IMG/VR virus record: IMGVR_UViG_3300037083_000069
Location: 1 to 41,738 of that record
From: a virus
Reading direction: 5' to 3' (one strand)
Length of the DNA stretch: 41,738 nt
In this document: piece by piece, positions 1 to 6,961 of the stretch
Layout of the letters: every line of letters starts with the position of its first letter
Position numbering within the stretch: position 1 is the first letter of the stretch
Made by a program: the position numbers and the translations under genes
The notes under the pieces: model-generated
What the model was told of the DNA's origin: nothing
The model's input: only the letters and a program-made list of their open reading frames with translations
Database searches by the model: none

Positions 1-90
1 TGGGAAGACTATCCGGCAGTGAATCTCCGCAGCCGAAATTATCAGGGCGAATTAGACCGAAGTTTGACGAAGAAGGCCGAAAATCAATGA
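1..90 (+). other. Open frame entering from the left, possible host gene fragment
   Basis: Frame 1 is open from the first base to a TGA at 88-90 and reads WEDYPAVNLRSRNYQG and onward, which has ordinary protein composition. There is no start codon in view. It could be the edge of a host gene into which the phage inserted. A second frame, open to a TAA at 122-124, is also possible, so the call is weak. The window begins with TG, the dinucleotide that starts Mu-type ends. Confidence 0.22.
34..50 (-). repeat. Weak copy of the terminal inverted-repeat motif
   Basis: Read on the minus strand this is TCGCCCTGATAATTTCG. It agrees with the right-end site at 41604-41620 in 13 of 17 positions. It overlaps the coding-looking frame 1-90, so it may be chance. 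If genuine it would be an extra transposase site at the left end. Confidence 0.2.
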
Positions 91-111
91 CTTACGAAGG
101 AACCGGCCGGA

Positions 112-124
112 AACCGGCGGTTTA
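112..124 (+). repeat. 13-bp direct repeat at the left end
   Basis: AACCGGCGGTTTA occurs at 112-124 and again at 208-220, the second copy inside the 3' end of the first minus-strand gene. Bases 111-123 form a small palindrome, AAACC-GGC-GGTTT. It could be a weak hairpin at the end of the early operon or part of the end complex. No T-run follows it on the minus strand. Confidence 0.3.
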
Positions 125-156
125 AGAAGAAATTGCCCAAAACCGGCTGATTGGAA

Positions 157-173
157 TCGCTTTGATATATTTT
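157..173 (+). repeat. Left terminal inverted repeat, candidate transposase site
   Basis: TCGCTTTGATATATTTT here matches the minus-strand reading of 41620-41604, TCGCTTTGATAAATTCT, in 15 of 17 positions, with 11 identical bases at the start. The two sites face each other across the whole phage, as expected for sites bound by a Mu-like transposase. The phage boundary itself cannot be fixed from one window. Confidence 0.42.
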
Positions 174-180
174 CCATGGC

Positions 181-699
181 TCAACCGAACAATGTTAATT
201 GCGATTTAACCGGCGGTTTACCGGCCGCTTTTTTGGGCGTCCCGCTGGCCAGAATCTGACGGGCCGACGCCATCTCACGAACCGGATCAGCGGCGGGTGC
301 GGCCTGCTTGGCGAGCTGGCCGGCCATCATCAAAACATGATCGACCTGGTTGCGGACGGCCTTGGCGGCATCGTAATAATCCTCACCGTGAATCTTGAAG
401 TGGCTCTGGATGACCTGGCGCAAATAGGCGGGCCGGAACTTGACCTTGCTGGTGACGTGGGCGGCGGCCTGGAGGAAGACTTTCACGAAGATTTCCCGGT
501 AGGCATCGCCGTGGATCGTGACGCCCTTACTGGTGAGCCAGCCGGCGGGAAAAAGGACGACCCATTTCAACAACAGCCGGCGATCCTGGTAAAACGATTT
601 GTCATCACCGGCATAGAATTTCGTTCGCAGCAAATTGAGGCACGAGTCGGTCAATTCCTTGGGCGTGGGCTGGGCGAGGCGTTGGAATTTTGGCTTCAT
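181..699 (-). CDS. Hypothetical protein with C-terminal clamp-binding-like motif
   Basis: A 172-aa protein of unknown function, the last gene of the minus-strand early operon. Its start overlaps the stop of the upstream gene as ATGA, which fixes the start and suggests coupled translation. The first 110 residues look globular and mixed alpha/beta. Residues 140-165 are Ala/Lys/Pro-rich and probably disordered, and the chain ends in SQLTLFG. QLTLF at residues 167-171 is close to the bacterial sliding-clamp-binding consensus QL(S/D)LF, and a flexible tail is where such motifs often sit. A replication role at the end of lytic transposition is possible, but this is inference from five residues. Confidence 0.7.
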   Translation of the reverse strand: MKPKFQRLAQPTPKELTDSCLNLLRTKFYAGDDKSFYQDRRLLLKWVVLFPAGWLTSKGVTIHGDAYREIFVKVFLQAAAHVTSKVKFRPAYLRQVIQSHFKIHGEDYYDAAKAVRNQVDHVLMMAGQLAKQAAPAADPVREMASARQILASGTPKKAAGKPPVKSQLTLFG

Positions 700-1178
700 G
701 GATAAACCTCATAAATTTTCTCGTTAAAAGGTTTAGCTTCCACGCGCCGGCCAAGGCGCAAACTGACAGCCGAGGCCAGCGACGTATCGTAGGTAAAAAC
801 GGACGGCGGACGGTTGGCCGACCAGTCGGCGGCGAGCTGCTGCGCCATGTTCTCGACGCGCTCCTCAAAAGCCTTCAGTTCATCCTTTCCAACCGGCGGG
901 CAGGCTTCGCGATACGGACGGATGTTTTTGCGGCCGTTCCACTCCAGACTAGACTGTTCAAATTTGTAGCAGTTGACCACGTTCTCACGCGTGTAATTCG
1001 GCAGCGATTTCCATGTCTCCCAATCTTGCTGGCCGAGATAATAGATCATCGCCATCGCTTCATCCGTCCAGTTATGCGCGTCGGCGGCGCGGTTGGCTTC
1101 CCACTGATCGCGGAGCTTCAATTCAAACGCCAGCTTTTCATCTTCGAGCGGCAGCGGAAATTGTTTGGCGATGTGCAT
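696..1178 (-). CDS. Hypothetical early protein, 160 aa
   Basis: I do not recognise this 160-aa protein. It is acidic to neutral and rich in Trp and Tyr (for example DWETWKSLPNY and SLEWNGRKNIRPYREACPP), with no evident signal peptide or membrane segment, so it is probably a soluble cytoplasmic protein. It starts 4 bases after the stop of the upstream gene and overlaps the downstream gene by ATGA, so it belongs to the same transcript and is likely translated together with its neighbours. Its place among accessory early genes gives no further clue. Confidence 0.72.
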   Translation of the reverse strand: MHIAKQFPLPLEDEKLAFELKLRDQWEANRAADAHNWTDEAMAMIYYLGQQDWETWKSLPNYTRENVVNCYKFEQSSLEWNGRKNIRPYREACPPVGKDELKAFEERVENMAQQLAADWSANRPPSVFTYDTSLASAVSLRLGRRVEAKPFNEKIYEVYP

Positions 1179-1182
1179 ACTT

Positions 1183-1977
1183 TCAAAACGGGTTTTCGCC
1201 CTCGACGGAATCGCCGTTGCCCAGCTCGCAGTCGGCGACGCCGGCCGGCTCGAGTTCGGGATCGAAGTCAGCCCAACTCTCCTCGACGGGCAAGGGCGGA
1301 ATCAAAGCGTGGTGGCGGTGGTCGCCGGTGGCGCAGTCGCAACGGACTCCAGCTTTCATCTTCATCTCGTGCAGGGTGTCGCCGGCCTCCACGCGCAGGC
1401 CGAGCCGGGCGCGCTTGCCACCGCGCAATTTGCCGCTGCCATTCAGGCACGCGCCGAGCGTGTAAACGAGCTGGTCGAGCTGGCTGGGAATCTCGCGGCC
1501 ATCGCGCAGGATGATGGGATCGTCGGTGAGGTCGCGGACGGTCAAGGTTTTCAGCCGGCCGGCGCGGTTAAATTTGTCGTTGATAATTTCGGCGACGAAC
1601 GCGCGCGGCTTGGGAATGTAAACGCCCAGGCATTTGATCTGGTCGCGGATCACGTCGCGCAGCCGGCGCGCACGGCCGATCTCCGGCCGGCCGACTTCGC
1701 CGGTCTCTTTCATCTTGTCAGCGAGCATTCCCAGGCACGCCTTGACGCGGTCCACATCGGCACCGTTGTCGAGGTCGTTGGTGGACTCCAACTGGCGCGG
1801 CGGGGTGCGGTCGCTGTTGATGGCTTCGAGCAGTTCGAGCTGCGTCGGGTTCTGGAGGTTCACCGCCCAAGCGCAGACGCGCAGACGCAAATCGCGGTCG
1901 CTGACCTTCCAGCCCTGGGCACGGCACGCGGCCGGCCACCAATCGGCTTGCAGGGTGATGCGTTGGCGCGGGGTCAT
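1183..1977 (-). CDS. Hypothetical protein, N-terminus resembling small Mu-like early proteins
   Basis: A 264-aa soluble protein. Residues 1-35 (QADWWPAACRAQGWKVSDRDLRLRVCAW) followed by a segment ending DVDRVKACLGML recall the N-terminal helical region of a group of Mu-like phage early proteins related to gp16 (DUF1018). I can only call this a weak resemblance. Residues 215-235 contain a Cys/His cluster (CDCATGDHRHH) that could bind a metal. The C-terminus is acidic. The start overlaps the upstream stop as ATGA. The DNA coding the Cys/His segment partly matches the dispersed hairpin motif found elsewhere in the window. Confidence 0.68.
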   Translation of the reverse strand: MTPRQRITLQADWWPAACRAQGWKVSDRDLRLRVCAWAVNLQNPTQLELLEAINSDRTPPRQLESTNDLDNGADVDRVKACLGMLADKMKETGEVGRPEIGRARRLRDVIRDQIKCLGVYIPKPRAFVAEIINDKFNRAGRLKTLTVRDLTDDPIILRDGREIPSQLDQLVYTLGACLNGSGKLRGGKRARLGLRVEAGDTLHEMKMKAGVRCDCATGDHRHHALIPPLPVEESWADFDPELEPAGVADCELGNGDSVEGENPF

Positions 1978-2636
1978 TTGTAAATTCCCTGGTTGCGATC
2001 CACAAACACATCCTCGGCGTCGGTTGGCCGGGCAATGGCGGCGCGGAACAGGCGATAGTCGGTCTCCAGCGGCGTGAGCAGGTTCAGGCTGTGATTCGCG
2101 GCACGCTGGCGTTTGGTGCCGGCACTGGTGAGATTGAGCGCGTGCCGGGCGGCGCGCAGCCGCTGCATCCGCAGGCGCGATTCAACCTGGATGCGGGCAG
2201 CGCGAGTTGCCGGCGATTCTTCCGAAAAATAGCGGCGCTGGCGAGGCGTCCCGCGTGTGGTGAGCTTGCGGCGGGCGAGCTTGATGCATCGGTTGTGCCA
2301 CGCCCAAAGGCCGCGAGCGCGTCGCGCCACGAGCCGCAGTTCTGGCGAAATAAAATTAGGGGTGCGCTGGTAGGGACGGCCGATGGTGTTCAACCGGCGG
2401 CTCTTGGTCTCGCGCAAATCCCAATAGCCTTGGTAAGGCCGGATGCCGCGCGAAGGTAAGCCCGGCCGCGTCTTATCGGCCGCGGCCGGGCTGTTGTGTA
2501 ATGAGTTCGCTGTGGTGTTCAGGCTCGCGCTACTGGCTTTACGGCCGCTGCCGGCCTTGGGCGTCACGCGAGCGCCAAAGGTGCCTCCTTTCTTGATCGC
2601 CCCATCGCGGGGCAAAATGTGTGGGCGCTGGCTCAT
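1974..2636 (-). CDS. Basic, low-complexity hypothetical protein
   Basis: A 220-aa, strongly basic protein rich in Arg, Ala, Ser and Thr. It has no recognisable domain and no membrane segment. Runs such as RRARGLWAWHNRCIKLARRKL and RTRAARIQVESRLRMQRLRAARH (residues about 105-170) are consistent with helical nucleic-acid binding, but that is only composition. Both ends overlap neighbouring genes by ATGA, which supports it being translated despite its unusual make-up. A shadow of another frame is the main alternative. The ATGA junctions and the lack of any better frame in this interval argue for it. Confidence 0.6.
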   Translation of the reverse strand: MSQRPHILPRDGAIKKGGTFGARVTPKAGSGRKASSASLNTTANSLHNSPAAADKTRPGLPSRGIRPYQGYWDLRETKSRRLNTIGRPYQRTPNFISPELRLVARRARGLWAWHNRCIKLARRKLTTRGTPRQRRYFSEESPATRAARIQVESRLRMQRLRAARHALNLTSAGTKRQRAANHSLNLLTPLETDYRLFRAAIARPTDAEDVFVDRNQGIYK

Positions 2637-3751
2637 TTGTAAAATTCCCGGACGCGCAGATCAGCCGGCCACTCGGCCATGTCACCGCCCTTGGGGTGAT
2701 TGACCTTCGGCGCGGAGTTGTGAAGCGAGTTCCACGGAATAAAAAACTTGGGGTCGTGCCAATGCGCCCGGACATTGTCGAGGCCGTCTTCAGATCGGAA
2801 CTCAAACCCGGCAGCGGTATAGACCGGCTTGGCCCCGAACTGTTTTACAAACACCGGCACGCCCGCCGCCTGGCATTGCCGCACGATGGCACGCGCGCAA
2901 TCCACGTTGAACGGCCTGGCCTTCTGGCCGCTTTCGCCGCCGACAATCACCCAATCAATCTTGGCGTGTTCCACCGGCTCATTCCGGCCATCCAACAATG
3001 TCCAACCGCGCAGGCAGTCGGTCATGTTCACGCCGTCATTATTTACCCGCGTCAAATCCACCGGCCCCAGCATCGGTTCAATGCTCAAGCCCCGGCGCGC
3101 GGCGGGAAATTGCAGCAGCTTTTCAACGCGCCAGTCCTGATCCTGGCTTTCCAGCGTTGAGATGATCATCACATTTTCCGGCGGCAATTTTTCGAGCAGC
3201 CATTCGCACAGCCACAGACCGAGCATCGAATTACCGGTCTTGGTGCAAAGCTCAATGACCTGGTTAATGCGGGCCGGCGCGTGTTCGATCCGTTTCGTGA
3301 CGAGCAGCCAGTCGAGGTTCGGGCAACGGCGGATCACGTCGAACGCATCGGCCAGGTCTTGAACCGGAGCTTCCACGTCAAAGATGTCTCCGAGTGAAAG
3401 CGAGAACACGCGGCGACGGTGAAGCGGTTGGCCGCACTCGGCACAGAATGGCTTGCCGGATTCCAGCTCGGCCTCCGTCCAGGCAAAATCGTCGGAGTAA
3501 AACCGCAAGCCATTTTCCAAGCCGCCGGGCTTCGGGCAGTTGCAAACCCACGGCAGCTTGTTCCATTTCAACGGCTCGTTAAACGACTTGCTGCGGATGC
3601 GCGGAGCGCCCTTGCCCCAATGCGCACCGTCGCTGAAACGAATGTCGCGCGCCTTCGCATAGCAGTTGGCACAGCCAGGGGAAACCTCCGTGCAGCCCTG
3701 CCAGAAATTGTGCGTGGAATCGCACCACTGAATTTTGGTTTGTTCGCTCAT
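2633..3751 (-). CDS. DUF5131 (phage Gp37/Gp68) family, radical-SAM-like protein
   Basis: A 372-aa member of the DUF5131 family found in many phages and mobile elements. Its opening, TKIQWCDSTHNFWQGC followed by SPGCANCYA, is diagnostic. Cys20, Cys27 and Cys30 form the CX6CXXC cluster expected to hold an iron-sulfur centre. Later blocks LLVTKRIE, LSIEPMLGP and DWVIVGGESG are also typical. Cysteine pairs between about residues 69 and 110 (VCNCPKPGG, PFCAECGQPL) look like an inserted zinc-ribbon-like loop. The biochemical role of the family is not established to my knowledge. The stop lies 1 base before the next gene region, and its 3' end overlaps the downstream gene by ATGA. Confidence 0.9.
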   Translation of the reverse strand: MSEQTKIQWCDSTHNFWQGCTEVSPGCANCYAKARDIRFSDGAHWGKGAPRIRSKSFNEPLKWNKLPWVCNCPKPGGLENGLRFYSDDFAWTEAELESGKPFCAECGQPLHRRRVFSLSLGDIFDVEAPVQDLADAFDVIRRCPNLDWLLVTKRIEHAPARINQVIELCTKTGNSMLGLWLCEWLLEKLPPENVMIISTLESQDQDWRVEKLLQFPAARRGLSIEPMLGPVDLTRVNNDGVNMTDCLRGWTLLDGRNEPVEHAKIDWVIVGGESGQKARPFNVDCARAIVRQCQAAGVPVFVKQFGAKPVYTAAGFEFRSEDGLDNVRAHWHDPKFFIPWNSLHNSAPKVNHPKGGDMAEWPADLRVREFYK

Positions 3752-3752
3752 A

Positions 3753-4145
3753 TTATTTTTGCGCGGCCCAGCTCACCCAATGCGGATTGCCCGGCAGCGG
3801 GAAGCCATACGTTTTACGAAAGAACGCGCGTAGCTCGGCGGCGTTGTTGAAACCGTCATGGAACGCCAAGGAGTTCTGTTCGCCGGGCGACCGGCTGATC
3901 CCGTTCAACTGGATGTCGTCCTCGCTGATGAAGATCGGGCAGCAGTCCTGGCAGATAACCTCCCGGAGCTTCCGGCAATCCTTGGTGCGCATCCCGGTGT
4001 AGAGTTTCAGGCGGTCGCCCTTGACCGGTGGCGCGGTTTTCTCGAACAGGCGGATGGTGGAGGTTTTCAAGCCCATCTCGACGGCCGGCGCGAACCGGCG
4101 TTTGAAATTGTAAACGAGCTGCTTTGGCTTTTTTCGTGCGTTCAT
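3753..4145 (-). CDS. ASCH-domain-like small protein
   Basis: A 130-aa protein read from the ATG at 4145-4143 (MNARKKPKQLVYNF). An upstream ATG at 4175 is possible, but the residues between the two look like a shadow of the overlapping gene. The KRRFAPAVEMGLKTSTIRLF segment followed by a GDRLKLYTGMRT strand is typical of ASCH/PUA-fold proteins, with the G-K-T-R pattern of the putative RNA or nucleotide-binding loop. A pair of Cys (CQDCC) follows. Phage ASCH proteins are thought to bind RNA or modified nucleosides; the target here is unknown. The upstream gene overlaps it out of frame in an unusual way (see 3856-4389). Confidence 0.72.
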   Translation of the reverse strand: MNARKKPKQLVYNFKRRFAPAVEMGLKTSTIRLFEKTAPPVKGDRLKLYTGMRTKDCRKLREVICQDCCPIFISEDDIQLNGISRSPGEQNSLAFHDGFNNAAELRAFFRKTYGFPLPGNPHWVSWAAQK

Positions 4146-4389
4146 AAATCTTGGTGTGCTTGTGGATGACGACATGGATCAGGCGTTGCTTTTCCATGCG
4201 GTCGAGGCAGTCCTCGACCTGGTGTTGGTTCGGCACGAGCAGCGGACATCTGCGGTTGAGGGCGATGCGGATTTGGACGCCGGAGAAACGGCCCGACCAA
4301 CCGAAGACGATCCGCCGGACCGCGCCGGCCACGCCGCCATGTTCAAAGACAAGGTCGGCGATGGCCGCGAGGCGGCTGGCATCTGACAT
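3856..4389 (-). CDS. Winged-helix-like protein whose frame runs into the ASCH gene
   Basis: The frame starting at ATG 4389 (MSDASRLAAIADLVFEHGG) looks authentic for about 80 residues, with a winged-helix-like stretch VQIRIALNRRCP and then VEDCLDRMEKQRLIHVVI, down to KIYERTKKA. Its first in-frame stop is at 3856, which would make 177 aa and overlap the ASCH gene by about 290 bases, although every other junction here overlaps by only a few bases. Past residue 85 the composition is that of a shadow frame. Removing one A from the A6 run at about 4132-4137 would fuse it in frame to the ASCH protein. So this is either a one-base assembly error, a +1 frameshift site, or a gene that has lost its stop. 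Confidence 0.5.
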   Translation of the reverse strand: MSDASRLAAIADLVFEHGGVAGAVRRIVFGWSGRFSGVQIRIALNRRCPLLVPNQHQVEDCLDRMEKQRLIHVVIHKHTKIYERTKKAKAARLQFQTPVRAGRRDGLENLHHPPVRENRATGQGRPPETLHRDAHQGLPEAPGGYLPGLLPDLHQRGRHPVERDQPVARRTELLGVP

Positions 4390-4402
4390 GACGGGGTGCG
4401 GT

Positions 4403-4774
4403 TCATTTTCTCCAGCCGTCCGGCAACACGCAGTTGGCCGGCGCGTCTTTGAACATGGGCGCGATTTCCGCCGCGTTGTAACCGCAGATGCCGGTGCCAA
4501 TGGCCGTGACCAGGAATCGCGTGGTCGGGTGAACCTCGACGAAGGCCAGGAACCTTTTAACGTAGTGTTCAATCACGCTTAACGGCAGCGCCTGAAGCCG
4601 CCAGTCCATCGTCGGGATCGCAAACGAGAAACCCGCCTCGCCGAAGCCCTGGCCGATTTGTGCGCCCCAATAAATGTGCGCCTCGCGCGCCGCGCCGCCG
4701 CCGTGCAGGCCGGCCTCGTTGCTGCCAAAGACGAACAGCGTGTGGCCGTCGTTCATGTCGTGGGTGAAGTTCAT
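4403..4774 (-). CDS. A1S_2505-like phage non-structural protein (macro-like fold)
   Basis: A 123-aa protein with the hallmark order HTLFVFGSNEAGLHGGGAA, then GQGFGEAGFSFAIPTMD, then FLVTAIGTGICGYNAAEIAPMF and a C-terminal LPDGW. These are the conserved blocks of the A1S_2505-type phage proteins, a small family with a macro-domain-like arrangement of Gly-rich loops. Macro-like folds often bind ADP-ribose or related nucleotides, so a counter-defence or nucleotide-processing role is conceivable but not shown. The start is fixed by an ATGA overlap with the upstream repeat-protein gene. Confidence 0.85.
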   Translation of the reverse strand: MNFTHDMNDGHTLFVFGSNEAGLHGGGAAREAHIYWGAQIGQGFGEAGFSFAIPTMDWRLQALPLSVIEHYVKRFLAFVEVHPTTRFLVTAIGTGICGYNAAEIAPMFKDAPANCVLPDGWRK

Positions 4775-5814
4775 GCGGCAACGAACTCGCCTTTCACGAG
4801 CTTGTAGAGGACTGCGGCCTTGATGCGTTTGCCGTCAACCTGCTCGGTCTTCACGCAGAGGAGCTTGTATTTTCCGCAGCCGAGATATTCCCATTCGGCC
4901 AGCGTGATCCAGCTTCCCACCGCGCCGGAGGCGCAATTTTCATAACCGATGCCGGCGACCGCTGAATCCTTGCCGGTGGCTTCGAGCTTGGCACCGTAAC
5001 CGGACGACGCGAGCTTGGCACCGTCACCGGACGACGCGAGCTTGGCACCGTAACCGGACGACGCGAGCTTGGCACCGTCACCGGACGACGCGAGCTTGGC
5101 ACCGTCACCGGACGACGCGAGCTGGGCACCGTAACCGGACGACGCGAGCTGGGCACCGTAACCGGACGACGCGAGCTTGGCACCGTCACCGGACGACGCG
5201 AGCTTGGCACCGTCACCGGACGACGCGAGCTGGGCACCGTCACCGGACGACGCGAGCTTGGCACCGTAACCGGACGACGCGAGCTTGGCACCGTAACCGG
5301 ACGACGCGAGCTTGGCACCGTCACCGGACGACGCGAGCTTGGCACCGTAACCGGACGACGCGAGCTGGGCACCGTCACCGGACGACGCGAGCTGGGCACC
5401 GTAACCGGACGACGCGAGCTTGGCATTGCGTTCGCTGCTCACCGTCTCTTTGGAATCCGCAGCCGGCTTGCCTTCCTTCGTAAAGCAAAACGAAAAGACC
5501 AGGCTGATCTGCGCCTTGATCATGTCCGCGAAGGTGATTTCCTTTTTGATGGTGATGTTGCCGGCGACAGACTTGTCGCCATCGTCGCCGCGCACGTCGT
5601 CGCTCTCGACTTCAGCGAAGCGCGTGCCGATCAGGTCGTAGTAGCCGAGGACGGCCAGCGGAAACACGCAGAAGTGAAAACCGCTCTGGCACAATTCGAC
5701 TTTGCCCTTGTGCTGATAGGTTTTGCCGACCTCGTATTTGTGGTCTTTGTAGCAGGTGAAGTCCGACTTGAAGGCTTTGTAGCCGGTCACTAATTTTGAT
5801 TTTTCTTTGCTCAT
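4771..5814 (-). CDS. DUF7666-like protein with 9-residue tandem repeats
   Basis: A 347-aa protein. Residues 1-115 (TGYKAFKSDFTCY, YEVGKTYQHKG, CQSGFHFC, a segment with RFAEVESDD, then DKSVAGNITIKKEITF) match the DUF7666 pattern seen in phage and bacterial proteins. It is followed by about 17 tandem 9-residue repeats of the form (Y/D)GA(K/Q)LASSG, roughly residues 130-278, and a C-terminal domain of about 65 residues (SWITLAEWEYLGCGKYKLL). Regular short repeats like these probably fold as a solenoid or beta-helix. Only two residues per repeat vary. The function is unknown. It has no signal peptide, so it acts inside the cell or rides on the virion. Confidence 0.85.
   Translation of the reverse strand: MSKEKSKLVTGYKAFKSDFTCYKDHKYEVGKTYQHKGKVELCQSGFHFCVFPLAVLGYYDLIGTRFAEVESDDVRGDDGDKSVAGNITIKKEITFADMIKAQISLVFSFCFTKEGKPAADSKETVSSERNAKLASSGYGAQLASSGDGAQLASSGYGAKLASSGDGAKLASSGYGAKLASSGYGAKLASSGDGAQLASSGDGAKLASSGDGAKLASSGYGAQLASSGYGAQLASSGDGAKLASSGDGAKLASSGYGAKLASSGDGAKLASSGYGAKLEATGKDSAVAGIGYENCASGAVGSWITLAEWEYLGCGKYKLLCVKTEQVDGKRIKAAVLYKLVKGEFVAA
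4983..5426 (-). repeat. 27-bp coding tandem repeat, about 16 copies
   Basis: About sixteen and a half copies of a 27-bp unit lie inside the DUF7666-like gene. By eye, all internal copies are identical except at two fixed sites: the first base of one codon (TAC or GAC, Tyr or Asp) and the first base of another (AAG or CAG, Lys or Gln). No synonymous change was seen. This is not a CRISPR, because there are no spacers and the reading frame is kept. Confidence 0.95.
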
Positions 5815-5839
5815 AATTTTGGAGTGTTGGAGTTGAGGT

Positions 5840-6400
5840 TTATTCGCCGTCCACCATCGCCTCGACGAGCTTGGTGATGAGTTTGTTGATCAGTTTTTCC
5901 ACGTCGCCGGCCACGCGCTTCAGCACGACCACGTCGCCCGCGCCTTCGATTTTGCAACCAAGCTTCGCCAGCTCGACAGCAGTCAGCGTGCGCAGCGCAT
6001 CCTTGTTCACCGCCTCGGTCTTGCGGATCAGGGTGTCGGCGTCGTCCTTGCGATATTTTTTAATCAGCGAGATGACGGTCTCTTCGTCGTCGAACTGAAG
6101 GCTGCCGCTGCTCAAGGTGTAACCAACCTTGACGCCGTGAACGGTGATGGTGCGCGGCTTGGTGAACAGGCCGGGAGCGGTCTCGACCAGGCTGTGGAGT
6201 TCCGCCTGGCAGTTGGCGACGATGCTGGCCTGGCGTTTGATGCCGCGCAGGTGCTTTTGTTTGACGGCTTCGAGGTCGGCCTCGAGGTCGGTGATGAGCT
6301 GCTCCAGCCCGGCGCTCTCGCGCTCGTAGCGTTCACAGCCGGTTTCGATTTGCGCGAGCGTCACTTGACGGCCGGCGACTTGTTCCATTGGTGCGATCAT
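5840..6400 (-). CDS. gam: Gam-family host-nuclease inhibitor
   Basis: A 186-aa protein, close to the length of Mu Gam. Residues 10-75 form a long coiled-coil helix (QIETGCERYERESAGLEQLITDLEADL). Then comes LFTKPRTITVHGVKVGYTL, the signature of the Gam family, and a C-terminal helical part. Mu Gam binds double-stranded DNA ends and protects them from host exonucleases; it is related to eukaryotic Ku. Its place just downstream of the transposition genes fits that role. ATG 6400 and the ATG at 6388 (MEQV) are both possible starts. The leader before 6400 is A/C-rich with 7-base periodicity and lacks a Shine-Dalgarno site. Confidence 0.9.
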   Translation of the reverse strand: MIAPMEQVAGRQVTLAQIETGCERYERESAGLEQLITDLEADLEAVKQKHLRGIKRQASIVANCQAELHSLVETAPGLFTKPRTITVHGVKVGYTLSSGSLQFDDEETVISLIKKYRKDDADTLIRKTEAVNKDALRTLTAVELAKLGCKIEGAGDVVVLKRVAGDVEKLINKLITKLVEAMVDGE

Positions 6401-6428
6401 ATCTTTGTTTCGTGATGGGTTGATGGTT
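6401..6428 (-). promoter_or_regulatory. Heptad-phased leader of the Gam gene
   Basis: On the minus strand the 28 bases before ATG 6400 divide into AACCATC, AACCCAT, CACGAAA and CAAAGAT, which abut the start. The first two units are near-repeats. There is no GGAGG. This resembles the late-gene leaders on the plus strand but is less regular. Confidence 0.4.
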
Positions 6429-6714
6429 ACGTTGCGTTGTGGAAAAAATTGGGGTGCCGATGGAATGGGCGCACGTCGTTGTGTTTGATCACGCGCTTGA
6501 GCCAGCGGTTAAAACGGTTGCTACCGATGGTCAACGCGCCGCGTGCCTGGTTGCAAATCTCGCAGGCCAACACCCAATCACCGCCGAGCCGCGTGCGTTG
6601 GCCGTGCTTGCGTGGATGTAAATGGTCGCGGGTCATCTTCACTTCCGGTGTGAGGTATTGGCACCAGAAACAGCGGCCGCCCTGCTGGCGATATTGGGTA
6701 TCGAATTTATTCAC
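6427..6714 (-). CDS. HNH-type nuclease-like protein
   Basis: A 95-aa protein with two CXXC pairs (Cys15/Cys18 in CFWC, Cys51/Cys54 in CEIC) that would hold a structural zinc, a DH pair at residues 30-31 (TRDHLHPRKHG) supplying the catalytic His, and Asn55 after the second pair (CEICNQARG). This is the arrangement of small HNH endonucleases. Mu-like phages often carry one in the early region; the substrate is not evident. It overlaps the upstream gene by 8 bases. The Arg/His-rich C-terminus (HNDVRPFHRHPNFFHN) may contact DNA. Confidence 0.82.
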   Translation of the reverse strand: MNKFDTQYRQQGGRCFWCQYLTPEVKMTRDHLHPRKHGQRTRLGGDWVLACEICNQARGALTIGSNRFNRWLKRVIKHNDVRPFHRHPNFFHNAT

Positions 6715-6961
6715 GGTTGGCCTCCTTAAATTCCACCAGAATCCGGTTGGCGCTGATGTTCAAAATCGTGGTGGGGCGGATGCCGGCGGTCATACCGTGG
6801 TAATCTTTCGGATCAATCTCGATGCACCGCTCACACTGCCATGCGCTGTTGACCTTGCGCGTGGCGCGGTTGCCGCAATCGCACAGCATGGCGGTGCGCT
6901 CCCGGCCGTAGGTTCCTTTTGGGCGTCCGATAGGATTGCCGTATTTAGAAAGGGTTTTCAA
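6707..6961 (-). CDS. Small zinc-finger-like protein
   Basis: An 84-aa hypothetical protein. It starts with a Lys/Arg/Gly-rich segment (GNPIGRPKGTYGRER) resembling an AT-hook-like basic patch, followed by CDC at residues 27-29 and CERC about 14 residues later, a plausible zinc site. The C-terminal 40 residues are mixed. Its start overlaps the stop of the upstream gene as ATGA. A DNA-binding accessory protein is the simplest reading, but I recognise no named family. Confidence 0.65.
   Translation of the reverse strand: MKTLSKYGNPIGRPKGTYGRERTAMLCDCGNRATRKVNSAWQCERCIEIDPKDYHGMTAGIRPTTILNISANRILVEFKEANRE

Noticed and set aside
4983-5426. Regular 27-bp repeats as a CRISPR array
   Set aside because: There are no spacers; the units are contiguous, in frame and part of a protein gene, and no cas genes are present.
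4771-5814. Diversity-generating retroelement target
   Set aside because: There is no reverse transcriptase or template repeat in the window, and the variable sites are not adenines spread over the repeat.
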